A stretch of 53,389 nt of DNA from Burkholderiales bacterium (GTDB taxonomy: Bacteria > Pseudomonadota > Gammaproteobacteria > Burkholderiales > Burkholderiaceae_D), in the NCBI GenBank assembly GCA_016200895.1, contig JACQDX010000049.1, positions 1 through 53,389 on the forward strand, in the 5' to 3' direction. Below, one piece after another: positions 14,954-25,669 of the stretch (the first letter of the stretch is position 1; each line of letters starts with the position of its first letter). Below the pieces are notes generated by a model. It was not told the origin of the DNA and did not search any database. It worked only from the letters and a program-made list of their open reading frames with translations. A program made the translations under genes and the position numbers.

Positions 14954-17947
14954 TTAATGCAGCGCCTCATAGAATTCTGCCTCAATAATCGACAGAGCTC
15001 CTTTGGCAATGACTTTGGCACCGGTATCCGTATTCTTTTGATTGGCGACCTCTTGCATGGCAAATGCCTTGTCGCTGTCGGTTGCCATACCGGTCAATTC
15101 AACTTTGACGACACTGCCTTGCACAGCTTTCAAAGGCAGGCTGACATAACCCAGACTCTTGGGTGTCAATCCTTCATACACCAGCTTGCCATCGACGCTG
15201 ATGCGTATAGGGTAACTACGCTCACGCCAGCCAGTGAATTTGAAAACAGCTTCGGTCAGCGTAACTGGACGTACCAGTTCATAGGCTATCCATGCTTCAC
15301 CTGGCACGCTGCTGCTATGCCAGGCGGTGGTTTCATCGTCATCATAAGACTTGACTGCAGCGTCGGCATTGCTGCCCGCTGTGACCTTTGCAATATCCAT
15401 CGCCAGACGCGATGCTTTGAATGAAGCCGTAGCCGGTGTCGGACCACGCCCCAGGTAGGAAGGTAATTGCGCACTGACCAGTTGCGTGCCCAGACCTGCA
15501 TTCACTATGACCGGAGTTGAAGTCATTTCCAGGCTGGCTGATTTCAAGCCAGCGGCGGTGGCTGTCAAGCGTATTTTTCCTGCCTTGGTAGTGCTGCGCA
15601 ACAACACGCGATTGACACCGCCCTCCACTGGCAGGCTGGAAGACAAGATGAAATTATTCTCACCTTGAGCAATACCGCCGCGCCATTCTGCCGGGCCATC
15701 CAGTTTAAAATCAATCAGATTCAATGCCACAGGATTGCGCTGGCCTTTTGCATCAACCACCTCGACTTCTACCAGTGCCAGGTCAGCGCCGTCAGCACGC
15801 AAGCCAGTTGGTGCCGACCTGACATTCAAACGCAAAGCAGCTGGCTCACCTGCTGTTTTCAATACGGTTTCACAAAGCTTCTTGCCATCTGTGGCGTAGC
15901 CGACAGCGCGCAACTCACCAGCTTGCCAGCTTACGTCATTGAAGCTGAACAGGAAGCGTGAACTCTGTTCACCCCTGCCTAGTGATTTACCATTCAAGAA
16001 CAATTCCACAGCATCCGCACTGGATATTACGGTGATTGCTTTGGTCGTCGCTGGCATGTAATTCCAGTGGCCGATGATATGTATGCGTGGACGCTCAATA
16101 TCCACCCAGCCATCCCAGATAACCTGATGCGCATAAAAGCCATCTTTGGGTATGCGCATGGCATCTACCTCACCACTGCGGCGATAATTTTCTGCGCCGC
16201 GATGATGGGTATTGGTGTCAGAAAACACGATATTGACACCGCCGCTGCTGACCCGTTTGCCGGTGCCTGGACGCTCACGCCAGTAGTCATACCAGCGCTG
16301 CACATCTTCTATGGCATGGGAATCCTGATTGCGATTGTAGATGCTGGCATCCTGCCCTTTATGCAGGGGGCCGTCACCATCTTTGTGATACGGCGCAGTA
16401 TAGTTATCCCAGTATTTGCGCAGGCCCTCATCACGCGAATATTCCATGGCCCAGAATGGCAGCCTGGCGCTCTTGTTGATGTAGAGCATTTCGCCACCGT
16501 ATTCTGCCACCTGGCTATCCAGCATTTCCCGGCTGCCAGCTGCGCGCCCACCATATGGATCATATTGGTCACGTATCGCTTTCATCTCACGCATATGGGC
16601 TTCACTGATGCCCTTGTTGCCGGATTCATAGAACAGGATGCTGGGATTATTGCGGTTATAAATGACTGCATCACGCATCAATGCCACCCTTTGTTCCCAG
16701 CGGCGACCATCAACATCTGCTTCAGAGTCACCTGCTGGCATGGCCTGTATCAGCCCTACCCGGTCGGCCGATTCCACATCCTGCTTCCATGGAGTCACAT
16801 GCATCCAGCGCACCAGATTGCCATTGCTTGCTACCATCAACTGATTGCTATAATCGCTTAACCAGGGTGGCACTGACATGCCAACTGCTGGCCATTCATT
16901 CGAGGTACGTTGTGCATAGCCGTGCATTTGCAACACACGGTCATTCAGTTTGATCATGCCATTCGCGAATTCAGTCTTGCGAAAACCAGTGCGGGTATAT
17001 ACGGTGTCCACCGCGCGACCATTCACCTTCAGGGTCGTGCCGATATCATAGAGATAGCCATAACCCCAGCTCCAAAAATTCAATTTAGCTACGCGTGCTG
17101 CGGCTTTGACATTCACTGTCTGGCCAGCACCTATAGTTTGTGCCGGGCTGGCAAATGTGGCGACTTTTTTGCCTTCAATATCGGTGATGACAACTTCATA
17201 GACGACCTTGCTGGCTACCCCAGTTTCATTCCTGACCTGGGACTCTGCAGTGATCGTGGCAGCCTTGCCAGCCACATCAAAATCCTGCGCATAGACATAA
17301 GTACCAGTAGTACCCAAATTGGAATACAGTGGCAGTGTCTGATACAAACGATTACTCAGATGCAGGCGGATATTCTTGGGGATGCCGCCATAATTTGCAT
17401 TGAAATTATTGCTGGCCCATTGATAACGCTGGTTGGTAGATTTTTCGCGATATTCCCAGGCATTGTCAGTGCGCACAGCGATCGTATTTTTACCTGCAGT
17501 CACGACCTCGCTGATATCCACGCCAAAGGCCATGACGCCATTTTCATGCAAGGCGACTGATTTGCCATTCACAAAAACTTCTGCCGCCTGGCGCACGCCT
17601 TCAAATTCGAGGAAGACCTTGCCCGCCAAAACACCGGCAGGCAAACTGAAGCTCTTGCGATACCAGGTGATGCCGGTCGATAAATCAGCGATATCTTTTT
17701 TAAAAGCCTCATCTTCGTTCCATGCACGAGGCAGAGTAACAGGCTTCCAGCTGGCATCATCGAATGCAGGGCTGGCGGCTCCCGGTGCATCGCCGACAAA
17801 TAATTTCCAGCCGGGGTTAAAGTCATAGGTGCTGCGAGCCGGAATAGCTGGACTAGTCTGCGCTGCTTGCAGCACATCCGCAGACAAACCTATAAGCAGG
17901 AATAAGAAGCCACCGAAAAGTGGCTGTAGTAATCGTAGTGTTCGCAT
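14954..17947 (-). CDS. Secreted glycoside hydrolase family 2 protein with C-terminal CBM-like domain
   Basis: A 997-residue exported glycosidase. In order: signal peptide 1-28; GH2 sugar-binding jelly roll about 40-195 (TWYRKSFSLP, VFLEFEGVRQAAEVFVNG); immunoglobulin-like domain to about 310; TIM barrel about 310-600 beginning NDRVLQMHGYAQ; DUF4982-like domain (VELFLNGKSLG, WQAGELRAVGY); an Ig-like segment; and a discoidin/CBM32-like end about 840-960. The acid/base region reads NPSILFYESGNKG, with Lys where GH2 usually has the catalytic Glu and a Glu at 441 three places earlier. Glu502 in FWAMEYSRDEG is the likely nucleophile. gudD lies 67 bases upstream, suggesting uronic-acid-containing substrates. 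Confidence 0.88.
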   Translation of the reverse strand: MRTLRLLQPLFGGFLFLLIGLSADVLQAAQTSPAIPARSTYDFNPGWKLFVGDAPGAASPAFDDASWKPVTLPRAWNEDEAFKKDIADLSTGITWYRKSFSLPAGVLAGKVFLEFEGVRQAAEVFVNGKSVALHENGVMAFGVDISEVVTAGKNTIAVRTDNAWEYREKSTNQRYQWASNNFNANYGGIPKNIRLHLSNRLYQTLPLYSNLGTTGTYVYAQDFDVAGKAATITAESQVRNETGVASKVVYEVVITDIEGKKVATFASPAQTIGAGQTVNVKAAARVAKLNFWSWGYGYLYDIGTTLKVNGRAVDTVYTRTGFRKTEFANGMIKLNDRVLQMHGYAQRTSNEWPAVGMSVPPWLSDYSNQLMVASNGNLVRWMHVTPWKQDVESADRVGLIQAMPAGDSEADVDGRRWEQRVALMRDAVIYNRNNPSILFYESGNKGISEAHMREMKAIRDQYDPYGGRAAGSREMLDSQVAEYGGEMLYINKSARLPFWAMEYSRDEGLRKYWDNYTAPYHKDGDGPLHKGQDASIYNRNQDSHAIEDVQRWYDYWRERPGTGKRVSSGGVNIVFSDTNTHHRGAENYRRSGEVDAMRIPKDGFYAHQVIWDGWVDIERPRIHIIGHWNYMPATTKAITVISSADAVELFLNGKSLGRGEQSSRFLFSFNDVSWQAGELRAVGYATDGKKLCETVLKTAGEPAALRLNVRSAPTGLRADGADLALVEVEVVDAKGQRNPVALNLIDFKLDGPAEWRGGIAQGENNFILSSSLPVEGGVNRVLLRSTTKAGKIRLTATAAGLKSASLEMTSTPVIVNAGLGTQLVSAQLPSYLGRGPTPATASFKASRLAMDIAKVTAGSNADAAVKSYDDDETTAWHSSSVPGEAWIAYELVRPVTLTEAVFKFTGWRERSYPIRISVDGKLVYEGLTPKSLGYVSLPLKAVQGSVVKVELTGMATDSDKAFAMQEVANQKNTDTGAKVIAKGALSIIEAEFYEALH

Positions 17948-18014
17948 GGAATAGATACCGATAAATAGTTAAAGTCCGCACAATTCAGTGCAGGACATGG
18001 ATCAGGAAAATGTC

Positions 18015-19364
18015 TTATCTCAGCATGCAAGGTTTTTTACGGTCAAACTTCCAGCCAGGTATCAGATATTGCATGGCCACCGCATCATCCCGCGCACCCA
18101 AACCCATGCTGCGATACAGGCGGTGTGCGCGATCTACTTCAACCATGTCCAGCTCCACACCCAGTCCGGGCGTTTGCGGCACCTGCACCATGCCATCAAT
18201 GATTTGCAAAGGCAGCTTGCCTAGCCGCTGACCATCCTGCCAGATCCAGTGAGTATCGATTGGCGTGATGTCGCCAGGTGCCGCAGCGGCTACATGGGTG
18301 AACATGGCAAGTGAGATATCAAAATGATTATTGGAGTGCGAGCCCCAGGTCAGCCCCCATTGCTGACATAACTGCGCGACCCTGACGGCCCCGCGCATAG
18401 TCCAGAAATGTGGGTCAGCCAGCGGGATATCCACTGCCTGCAGACGTACCGCATGATCCAGTTCACGCCAGTCAGTGGCGATCATATTGGTGGCAGTTGG
18501 CAAACCCGTCGCACGTTTGAACTCGGCCATGACTTCACGGCCTGAAAAACTTCCTTCTTCGCCACAAGGATCTTCTGCATAAGCAAGTACATCTTTCTTG
18601 TCACGACACAGGCGTATGGCATCTTTGAGTAACCAGCCACCATTAGGATCAATGGTGATGCGCGCCTGTGGGAAGCGTTCTGCCAATGCAGTGACAGCCT
18701 CCATTTCATCTTCACCACGCAAGGCACCGCCCTTGAGCTTGAAGTCATTAAATCCGTAGCGCTTATAAGCAGCTTCGGCCAGCTTCACAATCGCCTGCGG
18801 CGTCATCGCTTCTTCATGTCGCAAGCGCAGCCAGTCGTCGTCGGCATCGCGGTTGCTGATGTAGGGAAGTTCAGTCCGCCTGCGGTCACCAACAAAAAAC
18901 AGGTAGCCCAGCATTTTTACAGCCGTACGTTGTTGCCCTTCGCCCAGCAGGGCCGCCACTGGCACTTCCAGGAATTTTCCCAGCAGATCCAGCAAGGCAG
19001 ATTCCAGTGCTGTGACAGCATGCACGGCAATGCGCAAATCGAAAGTCTGCTTACCACGCCCGCCACTATCCCTGTGTACAAAAGCATCACGCACTCGGTT
19101 CAGTATGCCTTGATAATCACCTATGCTTTTACCCATCAGCAAATCACGGGCATCAAGTATGGTCTGTCGAATTGCTTCGCCACCCGGCACTTCACCAACA
19201 CCAGTATTACCAAGACTGTCGCTGAGTATCACGATATTGCGGGTAAAAAATGGCCCATGTGCACCACTGAGATTGAGCAGCATACTGTCATGACCGGCAA
19301 CCGGGATGACTTGTAAATTGACGAGGACTGGCGTACTAGAAGAAGTGGGCATGGTACTTTTCAT
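18015..19364 (-). CDS. gudD: Glucarate dehydratase
   Basis: An enolase-superfamily enzyme that dehydrates D-glucarate (and L-idarate) to 5-keto-4-deoxyglucarate; 449 residues against about 446 in E. coli. It is very similar throughout: [50 protein letters not shown] (catalytic Lys), ITIDPNGGW (metal Asp), [20 protein letters not shown] (catalytic His) and [16 protein letters not shown] at the end. The start is uncertain: ATG 19364 or 19352, neither with a strong ribosome-binding site. It is upstream of the GH2 gene on the same strand. The aldolase and kinase steps of the pathway are not in the window. Confidence 0.94.
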   Translation of the reverse strand: MKSTMPTSSSTPVLVNLQVIPVAGHDSMLLNLSGAHGPFFTRNIVILSDSLGNTGVGEVPGGEAIRQTILDARDLLMGKSIGDYQGILNRVRDAFVHRDSGGRGKQTFDLRIAVHAVTALESALLDLLGKFLEVPVAALLGEGQQRTAVKMLGYLFFVGDRRRTELPYISNRDADDDWLRLRHEEAMTPQAIVKLAEAAYKRYGFNDFKLKGGALRGEDEMEAVTALAERFPQARITIDPNGGWLLKDAIRLCRDKKDVLAYAEDPCGEEGSFSGREVMAEFKRATGLPTATNMIATDWRELDHAVRLQAVDIPLADPHFWTMRGAVRVAQLCQQWGLTWGSHSNNHFDISLAMFTHVAAAAPGDITPIDTHWIWQDGQRLGKLPLQIIDGMVQVPQTPGLGVELDMVEVDRAHRLYRSMGLGARDDAVAMQYLIPGWKFDRKKPCMLR

Positions 19365-19736
19365 CAGAAAATAATGACAAGGCAGGATTAAGTATTCACG
19401 CAGAAATGGTAGCGCTATCAATAAAACACGTCAAGCTTAAGTGCTATCTATGCAGTCCCCGTGGAAAACAGGATTTTCTACGAATCTCTGCTATGAAACT
19501 GATTCAGCTACTGCATAATTTCGACATCAATCAAGCTCATGATTATTTTTGCAAGCATGGCGAAATTTTGCAGATAATTGCTTTTTAACTAAAATTCAAG
19601 AGAGGGAATGGTAGCGCAGTAAGTAGCATCATTCAGTTACCGGAACGCGTACTTGGAGAGGAGTAAATTCGTGCAAGCTGCTAGCGCGCATGAACAAGAC
19701 CATACAAAGGGAATATGGAAAGGCAGGCGAAATCAG
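19365..19736. other. Intergenic region upstream of gudD, no clear gene
   Basis: No supported gene. A 60-codon plus-strand frame (19406-19588) has no family resemblance. A good ribosome-binding site (GAGAGGAG, about 19655) is followed by GTG at 19671, but that frame closes after about 22 codons. It holds the presumptive gudD promoter on the minus strand. Confidence 0.4.
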
Positions 19737-19793
19737 TGATTGAACCCAAGCTTCAATCAGCAATCCCTGCAAGCCAACACCGAACTTGCAGGG
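19737..19793 (-). terminator. Pair of hairpins after the site-2 protease gene
   Basis: Two adjacent stem-loops are visible. One is TGATTGAA/TTCAATCA around 7 bases (19737-19759); the other is CCCTGCAAG/CTTGCAGGG around 11 bases (19765-19793). They lie just past the stop of the minus-strand protease gene but lack a clear T-run, so they may protect or end the transcript imperfectly. Confidence 0.4.
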
Positions 19794-19801
19794 CAATAAA
19801 A

Positions 19802-20533
19802 CTAAACACCTTTCACTTGACGCGCTGCCTGCACCAGCTCATGCACATCATTCGTCATGACTGCCAGAAAACCCAGCAAGATCAGATAATAAGCCGCATA
19901 GGTAACGCGTACCTCGCCAGACATATTGTAGTAAGCCTTGTTCTCTTCTGCCTCAGGATCATACTTCCAGGCGCGCCACAGTTGCGGCCATGCCAGAAGG
20001 CCGATAATGATGAGCATCGGACTTGGACGGTAATAAAACAAAGCCAGCAAGACCGGCACGCCGACAAACCAGATACGCGGCGTCAGCACGGCCGTGATAC
20101 GCCCACCATCAAAAGGCGACAGCGGTATCATATTGAACAGATTCAAGAAAAAGCCTGAATACGCTACCGCCATCAGTAAATCGCTATTGTAATTACGGGC
20201 CAGGAAATAACACAGGATAGCCCCAACAGTACCTGCCAATGGTCCACCAAGGCCAATATATGCCTCGGTTTCTGCATCGTGCGGCATGTCTTTCAATTCT
20301 ATCCAGGCCCCCAGAAAAGGGATGAAGGTAGGCAAGCCCACGTCCAGCCCACGCTGGCGGGCAGCAATGAAATGTCCCATTTCATGCACGAACATGAGCA
20401 AGACAAATCCTACGGCATACCACCAGCCAAATATCCAGGCATAGACAGCGACTGAAATAATCATGGTGCCGCCCGACGCCAGCAACTTGCTAAATTTGAC
20501 GCCAGAAAACAGCAGGAGCAGCAGCTTCATCAT
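19802..20533 (-). CDS. Site-2 protease family zinc metalloprotease (M50)
   Basis: A 243-residue intramembrane protease with about six membrane segments. The zinc motif HEMGH is near residue 50 in VLLMFVHEMGHFIAARQRG, and the second ligand region is NMIPLSPFDGGRI near residue 142. GLGGPLAGTVGA matches the reentrant region of the family. It lies 46 bases downstream of the DUF2167 gene on the same strand, so the two are probably cotranscribed. AGGA precedes ATG 20533. The substrate is unknown; cleavage of a membrane-tethered regulator is typical of the family. Confidence 0.92.
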   Translation of the reverse strand: MMKLLLLLFSGVKFSKLLASGGTMIISVAVYAWIFGWWYAVGFVLLMFVHEMGHFIAARQRGLDVGLPTFIPFLGAWIELKDMPHDAETEAYIGLGGPLAGTVGAILCYFLARNYNSDLLMAVAYSGFFLNLFNMIPLSPFDGGRITAVLTPRIWFVGVPVLLALFYYRPSPMLIIIGLLAWPQLWRAWKYDPEAEENKAYYNMSGEVRVTYAAYYLILLGFLAVMTNDVHELVQAARQVKGV

Positions 20534-20579
20534 TTTTATTCATCCTATTTATTTTTACCTGGACTTCATTCTTCAAGCT

Positions 20580-21467
20580 TCATGTTTTATTGCGCCCAAA
20601 CAGCTTGCCTATCAATGCGCCCAAGCCTACCACGGCAACCAGAGCCAGTTTGGCGAACTTGGCGAAGAAAGCGAAGATGAGGGCAAACAGCCCCAGTTTT
20701 TTGGCGGCGACACCAGCAACCAGTGCGGCCAGGCCATATTCAGCGACTTTATCGGTACTGATATTGAAATCGTTGTAACGCTTGCCATCTGTAAATTCCA
20801 GATGTCCCAGCAAATCCTTGGCGATGGATTTTTGTTGTGGCAGATCGTTCAATGCCGTCACCAGGTTCATGCTGATGTAGCCTTCGCGCCCCAGTGCATA
20901 GGTATTGTAATTCACGCCCTGCCTGTCGCTGCTACCCTGCTTGTCCTTGGTAATTGCTGACCACACCAGTCTATGCGTTGCGGCTTCGTAATTCGGTTTT
21001 TCTGCCCAGCCCACCAGCTGCATTTCAGGGATACCGCGCTGTACGCGTTCTTTATTTCCCTCTTCCGTGCCTTCCTTTAAACTTTTCAGCAAATCGTCTG
21101 CATTCCAGTCCTTGGCATCATCGTCCTTGATATAACCGGATTTTTGATAGCGTGCGACGATCATCCAATTTCCGTCTTCGGGAAAGATTGCGCCAAGCAA
21201 GTTGGGATCAGACGAATTGCCCATGGCACGCATGATGCGGCCTGCCTGAGGCATGGGTATAAATATTTGACCTGCAGGCACTTTCAATACCGCCTGATCT
21301 ATCATTTTGATTTCTGCAGGGCCTGCCTGCATGACTTTTTTTGCTTCGTCGAATGCTGCTTTGACTTCTGCATCGGCCGCTGCATTTTGCGCATGGGCAA
21401 AATGGCTAAAGACTACGACAAAAAAAGCTATTACCCACTTTAAAAACTGCCTGGCGATCATATTCAT
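20580..21467 (-). CDS. DUF2167 family membrane-anchored protein
   Basis: A 295-residue exported protein. Signal peptide about 1-27 (ending FAHAQ). The central domain has FIPMPQAGRIMRAMGN, GAIFPEDGNWMIVARYQKSGYIKDDDAKDW and HRLVWSAITKDKQG; the pattern is DUF2167. The C-terminus carries one or two membrane helices (about 248-290) and ends in the basic KLFGRNKT. The function is unknown. Pairing with an adjacent site-2 protease suggests either that it is a substrate or that both serve the same envelope response. Confidence 0.88.
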   Translation of the reverse strand: MNMIARQFLKWVIAFFVVVFSHFAHAQNAAADAEVKAAFDEAKKVMQAGPAEIKMIDQAVLKVPAGQIFIPMPQAGRIMRAMGNSSDPNLLGAIFPEDGNWMIVARYQKSGYIKDDDAKDWNADDLLKSLKEGTEEGNKERVQRGIPEMQLVGWAEKPNYEAATHRLVWSAITKDKQGSSDRQGVNYNTYALGREGYISMNLVTALNDLPQQKSIAKDLLGHLEFTDGKRYNDFNISTDKVAEYGLAALVAGVAAKKLGLFALIFAFFAKFAKLALVAVVGLGALIGKLFGRNKT

Positions 21468-21718
21468 TCCCTGTAAATTTATATTTTGATGAGCAATATG
21501 CCATTACGGCATTTGACTATCATTTATGAGTGCTACCGATTCACGGATTTTGTGTATTTATACACATTTAGTTTCCATAAAATTAAGCATAATGCCTTGA
21601 AAACTGGACTAAATCAAATCCATGCTTTCGCGATAGAAGTTAAAATAGCGGCCTCAGCTAAAGCTCTCACCACAAATAAGCTGCTTGCTTTATTGATATG
21701 GCAGGCGCAGGCAAAATC

Positions 21719-22786
21719 ATGACCATCCCTAACGTTAATCCTGCTACAAAACCCGAAGAACCTATGGAGATATTGCCTGCGGCAACTGTCGCAATGGCTG
21801 CACAACATCTGGGTGATGTACTGCAACTGGCGTTTGAGCATACTGATCAGCATCAGGCTGTAGTGGTCTATGACAGACGCTGCCCTTTGGCGGTGGCACT
21901 GACCAGCGCCTATCGCGCTTGCTTGCCGAATGCACGCTTCATCGATTTTGATGCAGAGACACCCGAGCTCATTCTGGCAACCCTGAACGTCTTGCAGGCA
22001 TCTGACCTGGCGGTGTTAATCCAGTCCACCAATTTTCGCCTCGAAGCCTACAGGCTGCGCGTGGAATTATTCAAGCGCGGCCTGAAAGTCATAGAACATC
22101 CTCATCTTGCCCGCATGGAAGGTGATGAAAACCTGTATTACATAGAGTCGCTGGCCTACGATGCCAACTACTATCGCGGCACCGGCAATGCGCTCAAACA
22201 GAAGATTGATGGCGCCAGCGGTGGCGTGGTTGATAGTGGCGGTGCTGAACTGATCTTCAGTGGTCGCTTTGAACCGGCCAAGCTCAATGTCGGCGACTAT
22301 CGCCAGATGAATAATGTCGGTGGCCAATTCCCAATTGGTGAAGTGTTCACAGAATCGGTAGCGCTGGAAGACGTGCATGGTCAAATCCGAATCTTTGCCT
22401 TTGGCGATACTACGTTTTCTGTCAACCGCCCGGAACAGCCAATCACCCTGGTCGTGGAAAAAGGCCAGGTAGTAGATACCATTAATTCCACGCCTGAATT
22501 TGATCAGGTGCTGGCCAATATCCGCGCTGACGACAGCATAGTCTGGGTACGCGAGCTGGGGTTTGGAATGAACAAGGCCTTCTCGAAAGACAAGACCGTG
22601 CGAGATATCGGCACTTATGAGCGCATGTGCGGTGTCCATTTATCGCTGGGGGCCAAGCATGGCAGCTATGCCAAGCCGCATATCAAGCGTGGTGAAGGCC
22701 GCCATCATGTCGATGTCTTCGCTGTTACCGAAGCAGTAAAACTTGATGATGAAGTTGTCTACAAGAACGGTGCCTGGGTAGTTTGA
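21719..22786 (+). CDS. M29-like (aminopeptidase T/PepS type) family protein
   Basis: A 355-residue soluble protein. The second half carries the features of M29 metallo-aminopeptidases: GGQFPIGEVFTESV (metal-binding Glu), VRELGFGMNKAF, GVHLSLGAKHG and HHVDVFAV (metal ligands Glu, His, Asp). The first half (VVYDRRCPLAVALTSAYRAC) is not obviously standard, so it may be a divergent M29 branch with different chemistry. Start ATG 21719 is chosen over 21698, without a decisive ribosome-binding site. It is alone, divergent from DUF2167 and followed by metG on the same strand after 128 bases. Confidence 0.75.
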   Translation: MTIPNVNPATKPEEPMEILPAATVAMAAQHLGDVLQLAFEHTDQHQAVVVYDRRCPLAVALTSAYRACLPNARFIDFDAETPELILATLNVLQASDLAVLIQSTNFRLEAYRLRVELFKRGLKVIEHPHLARMEGDENLYYIESLAYDANYYRGTGNALKQKIDGASGGVVDSGGAELIFSGRFEPAKLNVGDYRQMNNVGGQFPIGEVFTESVALEDVHGQIRIFAFGDTTFSVNRPEQPITLVVEKGQVVDTINSTPEFDQVLANIRADDSIVWVRELGFGMNKAFSKDKTVRDIGTYERMCGVHLSLGAKHGSYAKPHIKRGEGRHHVDVFAVTEAVKLDDEVVYKNGAWVV

Positions 22787-22914
22787 GCGGCATCCATTAG
22801 CAAAACAACACAAAAGCTCAACTACTCTCACCCCGGATCAGGGCATAGCGGCTGCAATCTGTGCTTTCGCTGTTAGAATAATGGTCTTGTCCGTTCATAA
22901 AAAGTGCATCAACC

Positions 22915-24984
22915 ATGACCCGTAAGCTGTTTGTTACCACTGCCCTGCCGTACGCTAATGCGCCCTTCCACCTTGGTCACATCATGGAATATATCCAGGC
23001 TGACATCTGGGTAAGGCATCAGCGAATGTCGGGTCACGAGGTACATTTCGTCGGCGCGGATGATGCTCATGGTGCACCTATCATGATAGCGGCTGAAAAA
23101 GCCGGTATCACACCACAGGCTTTTGTGGCGCAAATCGCTGCCGGACGCAAACAATACCTCGACGGCTTTCATATCCAGTTTGATAACTGGCATTCAACCG
23201 ATGGCGAAGAAAACCATCAATTGTCGCAGGACATCTATCGCAAACTGAAATCTGCTGGCTTTATCACCAGCAAAACCATAGAACAGTTCTTTGACCCGGT
23301 CAAAAACATGTTCCTGCCTGACCGTTACATCAAGGGCGAATGCCCTAAATGTGGCGCCAAGGATCAGTATGGTGATTCCTGCGAAGTCTGCAGCGCCGTG
23401 TATGCGCCGACAGAATTGAAGAATCCCTACTCTGTCCTGACCGGTGCGACACCGATCATGAAATCGTCCGAGCATTTCTTCTTCAAACTATCTGATGAAA
23501 AATGCGTGGAGTTCTTGCGTGGCTGGGCTTTGAAAGACAACCGCCTGCAGTCTGAGGTCGCGAACAAATGCAAGGAATGGCTGGAAGGTGAAGGCGGCCT
23601 CGGTGACTGGGACATCAGCCGCGATGCGCCCTACTTTGGTATCGAAATTCCTGACCAACCGGGCAAGTATTTCTATGTCTGGCTGGATGCTCCCGTAGGC
23701 TACCTGGCTTCCTTGAAAAATTACTTCGATAAAATCGGCCGTGATTATGATGCTTTCATGGCTGACCCGACGACAGAGCAAATTCATTTCATCGGCAAGG
23801 ACATCACTTATTTCCATACCCTGTTCTGGCCAGCAATGCTGAAGTTTTCTGGTTATAAAACACCAGACAATGTGTATGCGCATGGCTTTGTGACTGTTTC
23901 TGGCGAAAAAATGTCCAAATCACGCGGCACTGGCATTTCACCACTGCGCTATCTGGAAATTGGCATGAACCCTGAATGGCTGCGTTATTACTTCGCCGCC
24001 AAACTGAATGCCAAGGTGGAAGATCTGGATATGAACCCGGAAGATTTCGTTGCGCGTGTCAATTCTGACCTGATCGGCAAATACATCAACATCGCCAGCC
24101 GTGCTGCCGGATTCATCAGCAAGCGTTTTGATGGTGTGGTAGCGACTGACTGGGCCACGGCGGATGATGCCTTCCTGAATAATCTGCGCAATGTAGCGCC
24201 AGAAATCAAAGCCTTGTTTGAAGCCCGTGAATACGGCAAAGCCCTGCGCGCTGCGATGGAGCAGGCTGATCTGGTGAATGCCTATGTCGATTCCAACAAG
24301 CCTTGGGAACTGGCGAAAAAGCCAGAGAACGATGCCAAGCTGCAGGAAGTGTGCAGCCGCTTGCTGGAAGCTTTCCGCATACTGACTATCTTCCTGAAAC
24401 CGGTCTTGCCACAACTGGCAGCCCAGGTGGAAGCACAATTGAATATCACCCCTCTGCAATGGGCAGATGTTGCTAACCCATTGCCGCATCAGCACAAAAT
24501 CAATCCTTATACGCATTTGATGCAAAGGGTGGATTTGAAGATATTTGATGACTTGTTTGATGCGCCAGCACCGGTAGCTGCGCTTGATTCTGAAGCGACA
24601 GACGCTGCAGAAGTTGCAGCTTCTGGCATCGAGCCACTGGCCGAAGAAATCAAGATTGATGACTTCGCCAAGGTCGATCTGCGAATTGCAAAGATCGTTA
24701 ATTGCGAACACGTAGAGGGTTCAGACAAGCTTTTGCGCCTGACCCTGGATGTGGGTGAAGGCCGTACCCGCAATGTGTTCTCAGGCATCAAGTCTGCTTA
24801 CCAGCCAGAACAGCTGATCGGCAAATTCACTGTCATGGTGGCCAACCTGGCACCACGCAAGATGAAGTTTGGCATGTCAGAAGGCATGGTATTGGCGGCA
24901 TCTGCAGCCGATGAAAAGGCTAACCCAGGTTTGTACATACTGGAAGCCTGGCCTGGTGCTCAACCTGGCATGCGTGTCCGCTAA
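22915..24984 (+). CDS. metG: Methionine-tRNA ligase
   Basis: A class I synthetase charging initiator and elongator tRNA-Met; 689 residues, the long form. HIGH-type motif HLGH is near residue 19 ([11 protein letters not shown]). The zinc knuckle [17 protein letters not shown] starts at about 143, and KMSKSRG is near 332. The C-terminal EMAP/Trbp111 tRNA-binding domain (about 580-689) has [23 protein letters not shown] and [15 protein letters not shown]; it also mediates dimerisation. A GNAT gene follows after 31 bases. Confidence 0.98.
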   Translation: MTRKLFVTTALPYANAPFHLGHIMEYIQADIWVRHQRMSGHEVHFVGADDAHGAPIMIAAEKAGITPQAFVAQIAAGRKQYLDGFHIQFDNWHSTDGEENHQLSQDIYRKLKSAGFITSKTIEQFFDPVKNMFLPDRYIKGECPKCGAKDQYGDSCEVCSAVYAPTELKNPYSVLTGATPIMKSSEHFFFKLSDEKCVEFLRGWALKDNRLQSEVANKCKEWLEGEGGLGDWDISRDAPYFGIEIPDQPGKYFYVWLDAPVGYLASLKNYFDKIGRDYDAFMADPTTEQIHFIGKDITYFHTLFWPAMLKFSGYKTPDNVYAHGFVTVSGEKMSKSRGTGISPLRYLEIGMNPEWLRYYFAAKLNAKVEDLDMNPEDFVARVNSDLIGKYINIASRAAGFISKRFDGVVATDWATADDAFLNNLRNVAPEIKALFEAREYGKALRAAMEQADLVNAYVDSNKPWELAKKPENDAKLQEVCSRLLEAFRILTIFLKPVLPQLAAQVEAQLNITPLQWADVANPLPHQHKINPYTHLMQRVDLKIFDDLFDAPAPVAALDSEATDAAEVAASGIEPLAEEIKIDDFAKVDLRIAKIVNCEHVEGSDKLLRLTLDVGEGRTRNVFSGIKSAYQPEQLIGKFTVMVANLAPRKMKFGMSEGMVLAASAADEKANPGLYILEAWPGAQPGMRVR

Positions 24985-25015
24985 CATCTTGTGTGCGTAA
25001 ATACAGTGCCAACGT

Positions 25016-25495
25016 ATGAATATCGTTGTCCGTGAAGCTGCCATAGAAGACGCGCAACTCATCGCGCATCTGACCCGTACTTGCTGGAATGACAAGGTGG
25101 CCGCGACCTCCAGCGGCCATCATGAAAGCAGTGAGCGCGTCTGCAATGATTTGATGCAGGGTGGCGGCTTTGTCCTGTTGCTGGATGAAGAACCGGTAGG
25201 CTCGGTACGCTGGCTACCGCTGGATACAGAAAATAATTGCTGGGAAATGCTGCGCATGGGGGTCTTGCCCACTTTTCGGGGTTCTGCCCTGTCCCAGCAT
25301 TTGCTGGAAGCCGTCATCCATGCTGCGCAGGCTTCTGGCATAGAAGAATTGCGCCTGGGTGTACGCAGTGACCAGCCCCGCTTGCTGGACTTGTATGCCG
25401 CATTTGAATTCGAGCTCGCGCCTGAGCTTGAGTATTCACACGCCAATCCAGATGAACCCGCCCCTCACGTTATGCGGCGTTTCCTGAAAAATTAA
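25016..25495 (+). CDS. GNAT family N-acetyltransferase
   Basis: A 159-residue acyl-CoA-dependent transferase. It opens MNIVVREAAIEDAQLIAHL, a typical beta1-alpha1. The acetyl-CoA loop region is MLRMGVLPTFRGSALSQHLLEAVIHAA, where the usual Q/RxxGxG/A appears as RGSALS. EELRLGVRSDQPRLLDLYAAFEFE completes motif B. The substrate cannot be predicted. It is only 31 bases after metG, so cotranscription is likely. Confidence 0.88.
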   Translation: MNIVVREAAIEDAQLIAHLTRTCWNDKVAATSSGHHESSERVCNDLMQGGGFVLLLDEEPVGSVRWLPLDTENNCWEMLRMGVLPTFRGSALSQHLLEAVIHAAQASGIEELRLGVRSDQPRLLDLYAAFEFELAPELEYSHANPDEPAPHVMRRFLKN

Positions 25496-25669
25496 AGAAA
25501 TCGGCATACTTGCTCATATCTAATATATTTTAGGTATACTCCTCTACAGTTTTGTTAATCCAGACGAGTGCTGACATTTAAGCAATACTGCCAAACTCGG
25601 CCTGCATTTACACCGTCTTCGTATTAAACTTACCCTCACTCCTGTCTATCCTGCTTTGGAAATCCATCC

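Noticed and set aside
16067..16861. 264-codon frame opposite the GH2 gene
   Set aside because: It is fully antisense to the glycoside hydrolase, whose domains are clear.
23938..24711. 257-codon frame opposite metG
   Set aside because: It is a shadow of the metG C-terminal half.
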